Source: Bacteroidota bacterium
GTDB lineage: Bacteria > Bacteroidota > Bacteroidia > AKYH767-A > 2013-40CM-41-45
Assembly (NCBI GenBank): GCA_016711505.1
Contig: JADJSV010000018.1
Coordinates: 62,001-126,000 of the forward strand
Direction: 5' to 3'
Length of the DNA: 64,000 bases
In this document: in pieces, positions 52,308 to 60,688 of the stretch
Position numbering within the stretch: the first letter of the stretch is position 1
How the letters are laid out: each line of letters begins with the position of its first letter
Notes under the pieces: generated by a model
Told to the model about the DNA's origin: nothing
Databases searched by the model: none
Seen by the model: the letters and a program-made list of their open reading frames with translations, nothing else
Program-made: the position numbers and the translations under genes

Positions 52308-52661
52308 TTACTTCTTGAACTCTTTTGTTACTTCAATTTTCCCAACAATGTTGTTATTAAATTCTTCTAGTTTGTCAGCAGGAATCCAAAGTTCATTGTG
52401 AATTAGTCCGCCTACGTTTTCGATTTTGAATTTCGACAAGTAGTCTTTCCTGACAGCAAACCTTGTCACATAACCGACACCATATGCCGGAACATTCCAT
52501 TCTTTTGAAATCTGTATTGCGTATTCTTCGTTCATCACCGGGTAAAAGATTGGTTGTTCAGGTAATCTTGGCGGAAATTTTGTCCAGCCCGATTTTTCAA
52601 TTAAGTCGAGTTCGACTTGATTTACAGGCCTGAATAAAAATGTGGTATCTACTGTATTCAT
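52308..52661 (-). CDS. small protein of the 'ADP-ribosylation/crystallin J1' annotation group
   Basis: A 117-residue soluble protein with a compact conserved look: LFRPVNQVELDLIEKSGWTKFP, QPIFYPVMNEEYAIQISKEW, GYVTRFAVRKDYL, GGLIHNELWIPADKLEEFN. I recall near-identical proteins in Bacteroidota databases under the name ADP-ribosylation/crystallin J1, but no catalytic motif of ADP-ribosylglycohydrolases is present, so that name should not be read as a function. Confidence 0.7.
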   Translation of the reverse strand: MNTVDTTFLFRPVNQVELDLIEKSGWTKFPPRLPEQPIFYPVMNEEYAIQISKEWNVPAYGVGYVTRFAVRKDYLSKFKIENVGGLIHNELWIPADKLEEFNNNIVGKIEVTKEFKK

Positions 52662-52769
52662 TATTTATATCATTGTAATTGTTTCTTGAAGTACTACACG
52701 TCTCGGTATTATAATCAATCATTGCACCTGACTTCGACTTGTTGTTAAATATTTCTTCAAACTACATAC

Positions 52770-53039
52770 TTATTTTTGAGCTTTCCACCTGTCTAATCGT
52801 TTCATTCCTCTTGTAAAGAGCCAAGAAACAAATCTTGAATGTCCACCTTCCATCATTTTTTTCTGGCAATATTCTTGAAATTCTGAGACATTATTTCCCT
52901 TGTAAACAAATTCGCCATTTTCATAGCAGTAGGAACAATATTTTTTGCTAATACTTTTGTCCGCATTTGTTCCACCTCCTTTTTCGTCTCGTTTTAATGG
53001 CATTCCGCAAGACTGACAGTTTTTAAATTCTTTATCCAT
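52770..53039 (-). CDS. putative zinc-ribbon protein (Zn_ribbon_2 type)
   Basis: An 89-residue protein from the Met at 53039. The 20 upstream residues from 53099 run into the palindromic element and are unlikely. Two Cys pairs, NCQSCGMPL and YCSYCYENGEF, flank KRDEKGGGTNADKS and form the zinc site. The C-terminal helix EFQEYCQKKMMEGG precedes WLFTRGMKRLDRW. Members are found as small stand-alone proteins, often called transcriptional-regulator-like; function unproven. Confidence 0.85.
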   Translation of the reverse strand: MDKEFKNCQSCGMPLKRDEKGGGTNADKSISKKYCSYCYENGEFVYKGNNVSEFQEYCQKKMMEGGHSRFVSWLFTRGMKRLDRWKAQK

Positions 53040-53086
53040 TTTTAGCGTTGTTATTATTTTGGTAGAGTTCTTGGTTGGGTTGCACC

Positions 53087-53514
53087 TAACGTTTAGCATT
53101 GCCGAAGCATCATTTTTTTACCGAAATATAAACATTTAAAGAGTAAAATAATTATGTTGTGGCAATGCGCTGATAGATCCAGAGGCAGTTATTTTATTTT
53201 ATTCGTTTTAGTTTTATTGGTATCTGAGAAAAGTGTTATTTCACTCTTTGATTTTTTTAACGGAAGGGGATCCCACGCTCCTTTTCTAAGAGGATTAACG
53301 CAACTCACGAGAATAAAACAGATCCCCCAAAAAGCGAAAAGATGGAAACGATATTTATTCAATTTACGTAAGGGTTTCATTCTTCTAGTCTTAATCAAAA
53401 TTTATTATTCTATTTCAAAATGTTTCATTAGAAGCAAAACTCTAACACGTATGATAGAATAATATTTGTAATTACAGTTAATTTTTTTGGCGTGCGGTGT
53501 TAGCGGCCGACGCA
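53087..53514. repeat. gene-free stretch with a palindromic element
   Basis: Begins CTAACGTTTAGCATTGCC; GCATTGCC (53096-53103) pairs with GGCAATGC (53161-53168). The far end, about 20 bp before the next gene's stop codon, reads GTGTTAGCGGCC and shares GTTAGC with the ends of elements A and B. ORFs of 102 (plus) and 69 (minus) codons in between have no protein-like composition. Confidence 0.45.
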
Positions 53515-53859
53515 TTACTTGGTCGTCAACATGCTTATTGCTTCTTCAACATTATCTACTTCTATGATCAATTTTTTATAATGTTCGTCTTTTAATTCTA
53601 CAACTATACTTTTTTTATGGTCAGATACATCACAAAATATTGTACCGTCTCTTAGAATGTAAGTCCCGGCAGTAATTAAACCGGGTATGTGAGTACCAGG
53701 CATTCTTAATCCAAGTATCCAATTCAGGTTTTCTTGATTTGGAAAAGCGTTAATAATATTTTCTGCGGGAATTGTTATCTGACTTTTGAGAGCCCAAAGC
53801 TTGTGTAAACCTTTTACTTCAAATATAAAGTTGTCGGCTTGTTTTTCTATTGTGACCAT
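53515..53859 (-). CDS. small conserved hypothetical protein, PH-like
   Basis: A 114-residue soluble, beta-rich protein (FIFEVKGLHKLWALKSQITIP, LGLRMPGTHIPGLITAGTYI, VVELKDEHYKKLIIEV) whose layout resembles bacterial PH-domain proteins. The G-RMPGT-IPGL-TAGT stretch is strongly motif-like. No signal peptide or catalytic residues stand out. Monocistronic in an accessory segment. Confidence 0.7.
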   Translation of the reverse strand: MVTIEKQADNFIFEVKGLHKLWALKSQITIPAENIINAFPNQENLNWILGLRMPGTHIPGLITAGTYILRDGTIFCDVSDHKKSIVVELKDEHYKKLIIEVDNVEEAISMLTTK

Positions 53860-54014
53860 TGTTTTTTTTTTAATCTTACTATCAAATCTAATGATTTTAT
53901 TGTTAAAGCCCAGCTGTCTCTTAGATCATGAATGAAAATGTTTATTAACAAGGTTTCTGTTTTTGTTCTAATCCATAAACCTAAAATTAATACCTTGAAC
54001 TTCTTATGTATATT

Positions 54015-54713
54015 TCAGCAAATCATCAACAACCTGTTCTCTCCCGGTTTTTCTCTTGGTGCTCGATGAATGCAAGGAAGAACTTTGCTTTCAGGATGAT
54101 CAACAGCCAGCTTCCATATATTTCCTATACCTAAGCTAGTAATGTGCGCATCGGGTTTTGCCTGGTAATGCAGATCAAAGAAGTGTTCGTTTAAGAATAA
54201 TTCAAATCCGTGATCTTCTCCTTGATAGAGTTTTTTAAGTTGTTGACGTATTTCGGGGATGAGTACTTTTTGTTCGGCTTGTGAATTCGGCAAGATTGCA
54301 CTGGACTCGCCATAGTAGGTACATAAAAAGGTATCGGTTGGCACAGGCGATCGATCGACATGAAAAGAATAAACATCGGTTGGGAAAAAGGAATGTTCAT
54401 TATCTCTATCATAGTACTTTATCAGATTTAGAACAGGAGATGAGCCATGAGCTTTCAAAATGTTCAAATCACTTAAAAGGATTTCTCGCGCAAGTTGTCC
54501 TTGTTCACTCAATTCAAGTTCATAAAGCATCTCTTCATCAATTACTGTAATGTTCTCCTTTAATTCAATTTTTTGAACGATCTCTGAAAAATCACCAATG
54601 AGTTTACGCTTCCAGCATATTGCATTTATTTTCCCAAGAAAATCAGTGTTGAGCAGATCCTGAAAAGTAGTAACGAAGTGAATTTGATTTTCAGAGAGTG
54701 AAAGATCGCTCAT
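54015..54713 (-). CDS. DUF1826-domain protein
   Basis: A 232-residue cytoplasmic protein from the Met at 54713, 7 bp past the acyltransferase stop; the 14 residues upstream overlap that gene. DUF1826 signs: YSFHVDRSPVPTDTFLCTYYG (His/Asp/Arg), HYQAKPDAHITSLG, and the end HRAPREKPGENRLLM. The function of the family is not established; conserved His/Cys suggest metal or nucleotide binding. Translationally close to the acyltransferase gene. Confidence 0.82.
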   Translation of the reverse strand: MSDLSLSENQIHFVTTFQDLLNTDFLGKINAICWKRKLIGDFSEIVQKIELKENITVIDEEMLYELELSEQGQLAREILLSDLNILKAHGSSPVLNLIKYYDRDNEHSFFPTDVYSFHVDRSPVPTDTFLCTYYGESSAILPNSQAEQKVLIPEIRQQLKKLYQGEDHGFELFLNEHFFDLHYQAKPDAHITSLGIGNIWKLAVDHPESKVLPCIHRAPREKPGENRLLMIC

Positions 54714-54720
54714 GATGGTT

Positions 54721-55773
54721 TTACTTTGCGTTGATATTTCTTTTGGTGTGTCCAAGTTTCATGAAATATTTTTCAAAATACTGATAGACAAAGAAACTAA
54801 TTATCAGTGTAAATATTACTGACAAAATCAGATTGTATAATTCGGGAAAATAGAAGAACCGTTTACGGAAGATGGAAGCTGCAATTCCTGTAAAGATCCA
54901 GATAATAGGGTGGAGTAGATAAACCGAATAACTTGCCTCTCCTAATAGTGTTAGTGGCTTATGAATAAACGCGGGAAATTTGAAAGTTAGTTTGTAAAAA
55001 CAAATACATATCAGGAAACAACATGTTGTAAAAATTAATCGGTTTGTTCCTGTAACGATGTTGATTACATTTCCTGTCGTTGGATAAAATGTAAATAATA
55101 ACATTCCGAAAAGCAAAATTGAAAGTACAATTGTGTTTTTGATTTTAATATTGTGAAGAAAATAACCAATTAAAAATCCACCAAGAAAAAGAAAGACCTG
55201 ATTAAGTGGATTTACATAGTTTTTCCATTGTTCACTTAAAAGTAAATCCGGACTAAGTTTTACGAAAGCGAAGTATAGATATGAAACTAAAATAGCAAGT
55301 GATAGCATTATCATTAAAGGTTTGAATTTTTTAATAAGAAGAATAAAAAATGGAAAGAAAATATAAAATACTATTTCATTCCCAATTGACCAGACTCCTG
55401 TTGAAAATGATTTGTCCCATCTGATAAACCCAAAGAGTCCTGAGAGATTTAGAAACAAATCTGTCGGATCAGGCGTCTTTCCTGAAAGCATAATTGAAAT
55501 AAATGTTACCAGCCACAGTAATGGAAATATTCTGAAAAATCTTTTTTTAAAAAAATCAAGAACATCTTTTAGTGATGGCTGCATTTTTTCATAATATACA
55601 TAGTAAAGAGTTAGTCCACTAAGTACATAAAATATAGCCACCCCATAAAGACCAAGCCTGCCCATAAAAGTATCAGAAGAAAAATTTCCATATGTCAGAC
55701 TCAGATAATGATAGATCATTATTCCAAAAGCCGATAATCCTCTTAAATAGTCGAGATTGTATAGTCTGTTCAA
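54721..55773 (-). CDS. membrane acyltransferase (acyltransferase family 3)
   Basis: A 350-residue integral membrane O-acyltransferase with about ten TM segments. LDYLRGLSAFGIMIYHY holds the family's conserved Arg and His; KKRFFRIFPLLWLV and GEASYSVYLLHPIIW are also typical. Such enzymes acetylate or succinylate surface glycans or other extracytoplasmic substrates. No polysaccharide genes adjoin it, so the substrate is open. First of a two-gene unit with the DUF1826 gene. Confidence 0.88.
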   Translation of the reverse strand: MNRLYNLDYLRGLSAFGIMIYHYLSLTYGNFSSDTFMGRLGLYGVAIFYVLSGLTLYYVYYEKMQPSLKDVLDFFKKRFFRIFPLLWLVTFISIMLSGKTPDPTDLFLNLSGLFGFIRWDKSFSTGVWSIGNEIVFYIFFPFFILLIKKFKPLMIMLSLAILVSYLYFAFVKLSPDLLLSEQWKNYVNPLNQVFLFLGGFLIGYFLHNIKIKNTIVLSILLFGMLLFTFYPTTGNVINIVTGTNRLIFTTCCFLICICFYKLTFKFPAFIHKPLTLLGEASYSVYLLHPIIWIFTGIAASIFRKRFFYFPELYNLILSVIFTLIISFFVYQYFEKYFMKLGHTKRNINAK

Positions 55774-55799
55774 AATTTAATTTCTTTTGACGAACGGTC

Positions 55800-56357
55800 T
55801 TAAATTTTTAATAATCCGCGAAACGCCCGGGCAGCATAGTATGATTCAGCACCATTATGATAGACACATACAGTATCAAAGCGACGATCACAGAAAAGCG
55901 CTCCACCCAGCTCTCTGATTGTGGAAGGTGTTTTTATCCAACTGGATGTTTTGAGATCGAATTCGCCAAGTTTTTGAAGCTCTCTGTATTCTTCTTCATT
56001 CAAAATTTCTACTCCCATTGCAGCGGCCAGATCAATTACATTGTTTTTTGGTTTGTGTTCTTTGCTGGATTGAAGTGCTTCGTAATCGTAGCACAAGCTT
56101 CTTCTTCCTTTAGGACTATCAGGCGAACAATCGCAGAAAATATATTCATTTGTTTTCTTTCCGAAACTGATTACATCGGGCTCGCCACCGGAAATTTCCA
56201 TTTCATTCAATGACCATAATTTAGCCGGTGAAGATTTCAGTTTCGACAGAACCTGATCCCACTGAACTCCTCTATGACGCTTCATGTTTTTTTCAAAACG
56301 TTCTTTCAGGATGGCAAGCAACTCTTCAGATTGTTTTGATGATAGTTCTTTTTTCAA
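55800..56357 (-). CDS. DUF4256-domain protein
   Basis: A 185-residue soluble protein matching DUF4256 along its length: LKERFEKNMKRHRGVQWDQV, LWSLNEMEISGGEPDVI, FCDCSPDSPKGRRSLCYD, LGGALFCDRRFDTVCVYHNG, YYAARAFRG. Biochemical role unknown. It follows the YdeI-family gene by 41 bp in the ArsR-led group and may be transcribed with it. Confidence 0.85.
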   Translation of the reverse strand: MKKELSSKQSEELLAILKERFEKNMKRHRGVQWDQVLSKLKSSPAKLWSLNEMEISGGEPDVISFGKKTNEYIFCDCSPDSPKGRRSLCYDYEALQSSKEHKPKNNVIDLAAAMGVEILNEEEYRELQKLGEFDLKTSSWIKTPSTIRELGGALFCDRRFDTVCVYHNGAESYYAARAFRGLLKI

Positions 56358-56398
56358 TCAGTATTATGTTAAATATTTAAGATCAAATTAAGTAATTA

Positions 56399-56977
56399 TT
56401 AATCGTCTAAACCTTTTCCTGCTAAAATTCTTTTCACATTTTTATCAATCCGTGAATCACGGGTTTTTGACTGTTTCGCAGAGGAAAAAAACAGGAGATA
56501 TCCACGCTGACGACCTAGAGTCAGTTTGGCAAATGCTTTTTTCAATGCCGGACTTTTTTCCAACCTGATTTGAAATTCATCCGGCATTGTAAATTCTGTC
56601 GTCTTTTTAAGTTCGACTTTCAAACCTGCTTGTTCAATTGATATAGCTTCACGGATGTATGCTTTTAATGTGGATTTTGTTTGTTCAATTTCCTTAACAT
56701 TGGTATAACGGATCTGACGTGCTGATTGAACATTCTTGGTTTGCTGTACCAAAATTCCTTTTGCATCTTTTAATAATGCACCCTTGAAAAATAGAACGGC
56801 GCAATATTCTTTGAATGCATGAATGAGCACAATGTTTTTTTTATTAATTGTGTAACAAGGGACACCCCATTTCAATTCTTCATTTAAGCCAATTGCAAGA
56901 ATAGTCTTCCTTAAAGTTTCAAGTTCTTTCTGCCATTTTGAGTTTTTGACAAAAAAGAAATCTGCTTTTGCATTCAT
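56399..56977 (-). CDS. YdeI-family protein (DUF1801/OmpD-associated)
   Basis: A 192-residue soluble protein with an N-terminal DUF1801-like part (WQKELETLRKTILAIGLNEELKWGVPCYTI, VLIHAFKEYCAVLFFKGALL) and the C-terminal YdeI tail (MPDEFQIRLEKSPALKKAFA, TLGRQRGYLLFFSSAKQSKT, RILAGKGLDD). YdeI has been linked to antimicrobial-peptide resistance in enterics; transfer of that role here is uncertain. Third gene after arsR. Confidence 0.87.
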   Translation of the reverse strand: MNAKADFFFVKNSKWQKELETLRKTILAIGLNEELKWGVPCYTINKKNIVLIHAFKEYCAVLFFKGALLKDAKGILVQQTKNVQSARQIRYTNVKEIEQTKSTLKAYIREAISIEQAGLKVELKKTTEFTMPDEFQIRLEKSPALKKAFAKLTLGRQRGYLLFFSSAKQSKTRDSRIDKNVKRILAGKGLDD

Positions 56978-56988
56978 TGGGTTCTGTC

Positions 56989-57456
56989 TTATTTTAGTTT
57001 ACTAACAACTTCCTGTAATCGATCATGGGCCATGTTTATTCCTTGAGCGAATGGTAATTTAAGCATTTGATCTCTGTTTTCAGGAGAGCGATAGACAATT
57101 TGCATTGTAAGTTTGCTTTTGTCGCCCGAAAGACTTTCGAACTCTAAGAATTCCAGTTGAACAGGAAATGGTGTGTTTTCCATTTCAAAAGTCCGAACGA
57201 TCAGGTTCTCCGGAATAAATTCATGTATTGCACCATTGGCACGAAAGACGACATTTCCATTTTGATCTTTAGTTTCAAAAAGGTATCCGCCGTGTTTTTT
57301 ATTTTCGAGTTTCAACACATTTGTACCCATCCATTGCTCAACAATTTCAGGATCTTCATAGGCTTTAAAAAGCAGATCTAAAGGAAGATCAAATTCCCGC
57401 GTGATGACAAGATACTGTTTACCGTCTTCTGCATTTATTTTGGTTTTGCGTTCCAT
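56989..57456 (-). CDS. SRPBCC/AHSA1-family protein
   Basis: A 155-residue START-like fold protein (Aha1-type): REFDLPLDLLFKAYEDPEIVEQWM, YLFETKDQNGNVVFRANGAIHEF, NLIVRTFEMENTPFP, KLTMQIVYRSPENRDQML. It should bind a hydrophobic ligand. It starts 6 bp after an ArsR-type regulator, the classical ArsR-SRPBCC pair, so expression is governed by the operators at 57.8 kb. Confidence 0.9.
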   Translation of the reverse strand: MERKTKINAEDGKQYLVITREFDLPLDLLFKAYEDPEIVEQWMGTNVLKLENKKHGGYLFETKDQNGNVVFRANGAIHEFIPENLIVRTFEMENTPFPVQLEFLEFESLSGDKSKLTMQIVYRSPENRDQMLKLPFAQGINMAHDRLQEVVSKLK

Positions 57457-57462
57457 GGCAAC

Positions 57463-57786
57463 TTATTTTTTCGATTTGTATTTTTTCATAACGGCTTCAA
57501 GTTTATTGAACCGATCATCCCACATATTGCGGACCGGTTCTATAAAATCTGCAACATCTTTCATTTTTTGCGCATTTAGATGAAAATATATTTCTCTTCC
57601 ATTCTGAGTTTGATGTAATAATTCGCATTCAGCAAGGATCTGCAAATGTTTGGAAACAGTAGGCCGGGCAGTGTCAAAGTTTGAGGCAATTGCTCCGGCA
57701 GTCATGGCCTGCGAAGCGACCAGAAGTAAGATCGCCCGCCGCGTAGGATCAGCGATCGCCTGAAAGACATCTCTTCGTAAATTCAT
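57463..57786 (-). CDS. ArsR-family winged-helix repressor
   Basis: A 107-residue dimeric repressor: DVFQAIADPTRRAILLLV, AGAIASNFDTARPTVSKHLQIL (recognition helix), LLHQTQNGREIYFHLN (wing). It lacks the ELCVCDL metal site of ArsR/SmtB sensors, so it belongs to the non-metal group (SdpR/PhlF-like) that accompanies SRPBCC genes. It heads the operon and sits directly below two perfect operator palindromes. Confidence 0.92.
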   Translation of the reverse strand: MNLRRDVFQAIADPTRRAILLLVASQAMTAGAIASNFDTARPTVSKHLQILAECELLHQTQNGREIYFHLNAQKMKDVADFIEPVRNMWDDRFNKLEAVMKKYKSKK

Positions 57787-57789
57787 TTA

Positions 57790-57837
57790 TGTAGCTATTT
57801 GGCTACAAATATATGCGTAGTTATTTGACTACGCAAA
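57790..57837 (-). promoter_or_regulatory. ArsR operator-promoter region
   Basis: Promoter on the minus strand: TTTG (57837-57834), 20 nt, TATATTTG (57813-57806). Operator 1, TGTAGC-TATTTG-GCTACA (57790-57807), covers the start site. Operator 2, GCGTAGT-TATTTG-ACTACGC (57815-57834), fills the space between the two promoter boxes. Both share TAG(T/C)TATTTG(A/G)CTA and are 26 bp centre to centre, so bound repressor would exclude polymerase. Confidence 0.8.
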
Positions 57838-57927
57838 TTAAATTTTAAATTTATTGGTTTTATAATTAAGCGGGTAAAGATTATAATTTGGAAGAATGTC
57901 CGGATATTGATGGATTAGACACGGATT

Positions 57928-58521
57928 TCATTTCAACAAGGATGCAATCTCCGTTATTACTTGCATTTTGTAGAGAGAATCACTTGATTCCATCGGATAG
58001 CCGCTACGAACATATCTGATAATACCGGACTTGTCAACTACAAAAGTTGTCGGGTACATGTCTACGTTGAACAATTTGGAAATTTCATCGGAGTCATGAG
58101 AGAGAGTCAGGTGTTCATCATCATCGGTGGGAAATCTTATTGTTACCTCACATTCAGGTAATACATCGTACATAATTATTTTCGCTCCACATGCTTTACG
58201 AAACCCGGAATATTGCGAAGGTAGATCAGAATTGTATGCAACTAATCTTTCTCTTGAATGCGGAGCGATAGACAATATCTGAAAAGCACTATCAGGAAAA
58301 ATAGTATCAAGTTGTGCTAAGAATGGCATTTCTTGAAGACATGGCCGGCAGCCAAGGGACCAGAAATTAATAAGTGTTACCTTTCCCTTGAAATAAGAAG
58401 CATCAACATTTTTATTTCCGAGAGTTACACCTGTAAAGACAGGGACGGAATTGTCCAGCAGTGAAGATCCGTCACTGAATAGAAGCGAAGAGCAAATAAA
58501 ATAAATAAGAAGAGCTTTCAT
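57928..58521 (-). CDS. TlpA-like thioredoxin-fold protein
   Basis: A 197-residue exported thiol-disulfide oxidoreductase. A signal peptide (LLIYFICSSLLFSDG) leads to a redoxin fold with the active site Cys58-Arg-Pro-Cys61 in FWSLGCRPCLQEMPFL and the cis-Pro in MYPTTFVVDKSG. An insertion with two further Cys (RKACGAKIIMYDVLPECEV) separates the halves. It may reduce apo-cytochrome or envelope disulfides. Monocistronic. Confidence 0.88.
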   Translation of the reverse strand: MKALLIYFICSSLLFSDGSSLLDNSVPVFTGVTLGNKNVDASYFKGKVTLINFWSLGCRPCLQEMPFLAQLDTIFPDSAFQILSIAPHSRERLVAYNSDLPSQYSGFRKACGAKIIMYDVLPECEVTIRFPTDDDEHLTLSHDSDEISKLFNVDMYPTTFVVDKSGIIRYVRSGYPMESSDSLYKMQVITEIASLLK

Positions 58522-58570
58522 AAATTTTTAATTTTCATTTTTTATTTCATTTTTTTATTTCCATATAATA

Positions 58571-58614
58571 CACAGGGCTTCACCCTGTGGTGGCGAATTT
58601 CGCCCTTTCAGGGC
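58571..58614. repeat. three adjacent short hairpins (CACAGGGCTTCACCCTGTG type)
   Basis: CACAGGG-CTTCA-CCCTGTG, GGCGAATTTCGCC and GCCCTTTCAGGGC follow one another in 44 bp. This mosaic is recurrent in Bacteroidota spacers. It could terminate the GNAT or thioredoxin transcript, but no T run follows. Confidence 0.6.
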
Positions 58615-58654
58615 TACTTTTTATAAAAAGAAAATACATTTGCAAAAGGAGTAT

Positions 58655-59137
58655 TTATAAGGAATCTTCAGATAGTATATAAATATATTCCTCGATCTCA
58701 GATTGTCGTTCATTTGCAAATCCTTTGTCTTTACCGATTTTAACAAAACCACATTTTTCCAGAACCTTTTGTGAACCTAAATTATCAAAGGCTACGCGCG
58801 CATGGATCGGTCTTATGGTTTCGATCTTTAAAAATTCTTTAAGCGCATTTGAAGCAATTCCCCGGCCCCAGAATTTTCTATCGATCCAATAAGTAATTTC
58901 CGGTTCGTTTTCCATTACAAATTTGGAAATACTTCCGACAACATTATTATTAACTTTTATTGTGAGCATATTAATGGAAGGATCGGTAAGATATTTTGAA
59001 TACCGTTCAACATATGCTCTTTCGTCTTTTGAGTCTTTATTAGTAAAAGCAGCGAGGTGTCTGGCTTCTTTGTCAAGTTGAAAATGAAACAATAGTTTCA
59101 GATCATCTAATGTAGTCTGTGTTAGATTTATTTCCAT
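58655..59137 (-). CDS. GNAT-family N-acetyltransferase
   Basis: A 160-residue acetyl-CoA-dependent acetyltransferase of the RimJ/RimL-like group (Acetyltransf_3): LTQTTLDDLKLLFHFQLDKEA, NVVGSISKFV, EITYWIDRKFWGRGIASNAL (acetyl-CoA loop), ARVAFDNLGSQKVLEKCGFV. Substrate unknown. Monocistronic. Confidence 0.92.
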   Translation of the reverse strand: MEINLTQTTLDDLKLLFHFQLDKEARHLAAFTNKDSKDERAYVERYSKYLTDPSINMLTIKVNNNVVGSISKFVMENEPEITYWIDRKFWGRGIASNALKEFLKIETIRPIHARVAFDNLGSQKVLEKCGFVKIGKDKGFANERQSEIEEYIYILSEDSL

Positions 59138-59219
59138 TATTGTTGAAGCGTATGAAATTTCAAGAAATTAAATATTAAAATAAATTGTAAGTGTTTGCCC
59201 CATCGAAACCAGTAATAGT

Positions 59220-59471
59220 TCAAATTGGCGACTTGGGTAATTTCTTTAAATTTTTAACATATCTTTCATCATTATATGGTTTACCTGAACTTATTATTTC
59301 AAATAACTCAACTGATACACATTGGCCAATCAGTTTATTTATATCAATATCATCAAAACCGCTTTTTTTTAATCGGTCAAAAGTAATTTTTACCTCTGGT
59401 GGATTATCCTCTTTAAGTTGGTTTTTAATAATTTCAAAAATTTGTTTTTGAAGTTCATAATTTATTTCCAT
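59220..59471 (-). CDS. small conserved hypothetical protein
   Basis: An 83-residue helical, charged protein (ELQKQIFEIIKNQLKEDNPPEVKITFDRLKK shortened here; then DINKLIGQCVSVELFEII and NDERYVKNLKKLP). The layout of helix, NPPEV turn and a C-terminal ERYVxxLxxLP recalls a widespread family of small proteins of unknown function. No signal peptide. Stands alone. Confidence 0.6.
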   Translation of the reverse strand: MEINYELQKQIFEIIKNQLKEDNPPEVKITFDRLKKSGFDDIDINKLIGQCVSVELFEIISSGKPYNDERYVKNLKKLPKSPI

Positions 59472-59565
59472 TCCTGTATGAATAAGGTGGTTATATTTTA
59501 TTTTTTATAGAAAGGGAGAATCAAAGTTATAAATACTAATCTAAGTAGAAAGAGGTCGATAAAAA

Positions 59566-59597
59566 AAAGGAGCAAAAATTTCTTCCTGCCCCTTTTT
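59566..59597 (-). terminator. terminator after the frameshifted T9SS gene
   Basis: Minus strand AAAAGGGGCA pairs with TGCTCCTTTT (one G-T pair), then a T run. It is about 20 bp past the stop at 59619. Confidence 0.8.
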
Positions 59598-59618
59598 TGT
59601 GATAATTTTCAAGTAGTT

Positions 59619-60614
59619 TTAATCAATAATAAATCTACCTGTTTTCAAAACATTGTATTTATCATTTATAATATAAAAATACACTCCCGAATCCCAACCT
59701 TTTAAATCCAGAATTGAATTTGGTGAACCAAGTTGAAATTGTTTAATTGTTTTACCTAAATTATTAAAAACATTAATTGTCATTTCCGGTTTAAAATCAT
59801 TAAGCGAAATATCTATTGCAATCATTTCAGAAGCCGGATTGGGATACAATGAAATGGTAAGTTTTTCCAGAGCACCTTCGGCTATTCCTGTTTGTGAACA
59901 AACATCAATTTTCACATAATTCACTGCTGAGAAGTTCACTCGTGTCAGGCTCGATGCCGATGTTACCGGAGTAACAGAAACAGGAGAAGTTGGAAGTGTT
60001 GTCATAGTTGTATTGACAAAAGTGTATGCAGTATCGTATAATGCACACGATTGAGTCAAGGCAGTATCTGTACTACAAAATGTTCTTGTATTATTAAATC
60101 CGAGTTTACCACCCAATATTGAAAAATCATTTGATGAACCATAAACTACATCATTTATGTAATCGTATTCAGGGTGAATTCTTGTCCATAAAACATCGCC
60201 ATTTGAATTAAATTTTGTAGTTGCGGGTCTAATGTCTAATCCGGACCATTCGTAGTTTCCTACCATGTAAAGAAAGCCATCCGAAAATTCATAACCGTAA
60301 TCTATAATTCGAGAACCAAGTACGCTGGTTTTGCACCAGATTACATTACCGACAGAATCTACTTTCGTGATCAAAGTTCTTAAACCCGGTACGGCAACTT
60401 GTGATGATGTTCCTGCAAGAAGAATTGAACCATCCTGAAGTTCGGTAAATTCCATAAACCCTGTTGTCCATTCAGGTCCCACATATAGTTGACTCCATAG
60501 AAGTGTACCCGAAGAATTGTAACATGCAATAAGTCCTGAACCGTTAGATATTGATGGATTGTCATAGGCTGTACCAACAGCAAGATAGTTTCCATTGTTC
60601 AGACGACGAGCCAT
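59619..60614 (-). CDS. delta-60/T9SS protein, C-terminal part of a frameshifted gene
   Basis: Continuation of the gene starting at 61189; the in-frame reading extends upstream from 60614 to about 60720 (AGNTYSGIIKTNSSGDVVWS). It holds delta-60-type repeats (NYLAVGTAYDNPS, GSILLAGTSSQVAVPG, GFLYMVGNYEWSG) and a sorting module (ISLYPNPASEMIAIDIS, VFNNLGKTIKQF, GVYFYIINDKYN). The internal Met is not a real start. Full product about 523 residues. Confidence 0.82.
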   Translation of the reverse strand: MARRLNNGNYLAVGTAYDNPSISNGSGLIACYNSSGTLLWSQLYVGPEWTTGFMEFTELQDGSILLAGTSSQVAVPGLRTLITKVDSVGNVIWCKTSVLGSRIIDYGYEFSDGFLYMVGNYEWSGLDIRPATTKFNSNGDVLWTRIHPEYDYINDVVYGSSNDFSILGGKLGFNNTRTFCSTDTALTQSCALYDTAYTFVNTTMTTLPTSPVSVTPVTSASSLTRVNFSAVNYVKIDVCSQTGIAEGALEKLTISLYPNPASEMIAIDISLNDFKPEMTINVFNNLGKTIKQFQLGSPNSILDLKGWDSGVYFYIINDKYNVLKTGRFIID

Positions 60615-60688
60615 ATAATAATGATCCGGGTCCGGTAAAAAATTTCTTGCATCGCTCCATACAACATCGCCTGAAGAATTTGTTTTGA

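Noticed and set aside
53154..53462. 102-codon plus-strand and 69-codon minus-strand ORFs
   Set aside because: They lie within a palindromic element and AT-rich spacer; composition is not protein-like and neither has a neighbour or motif to support it.
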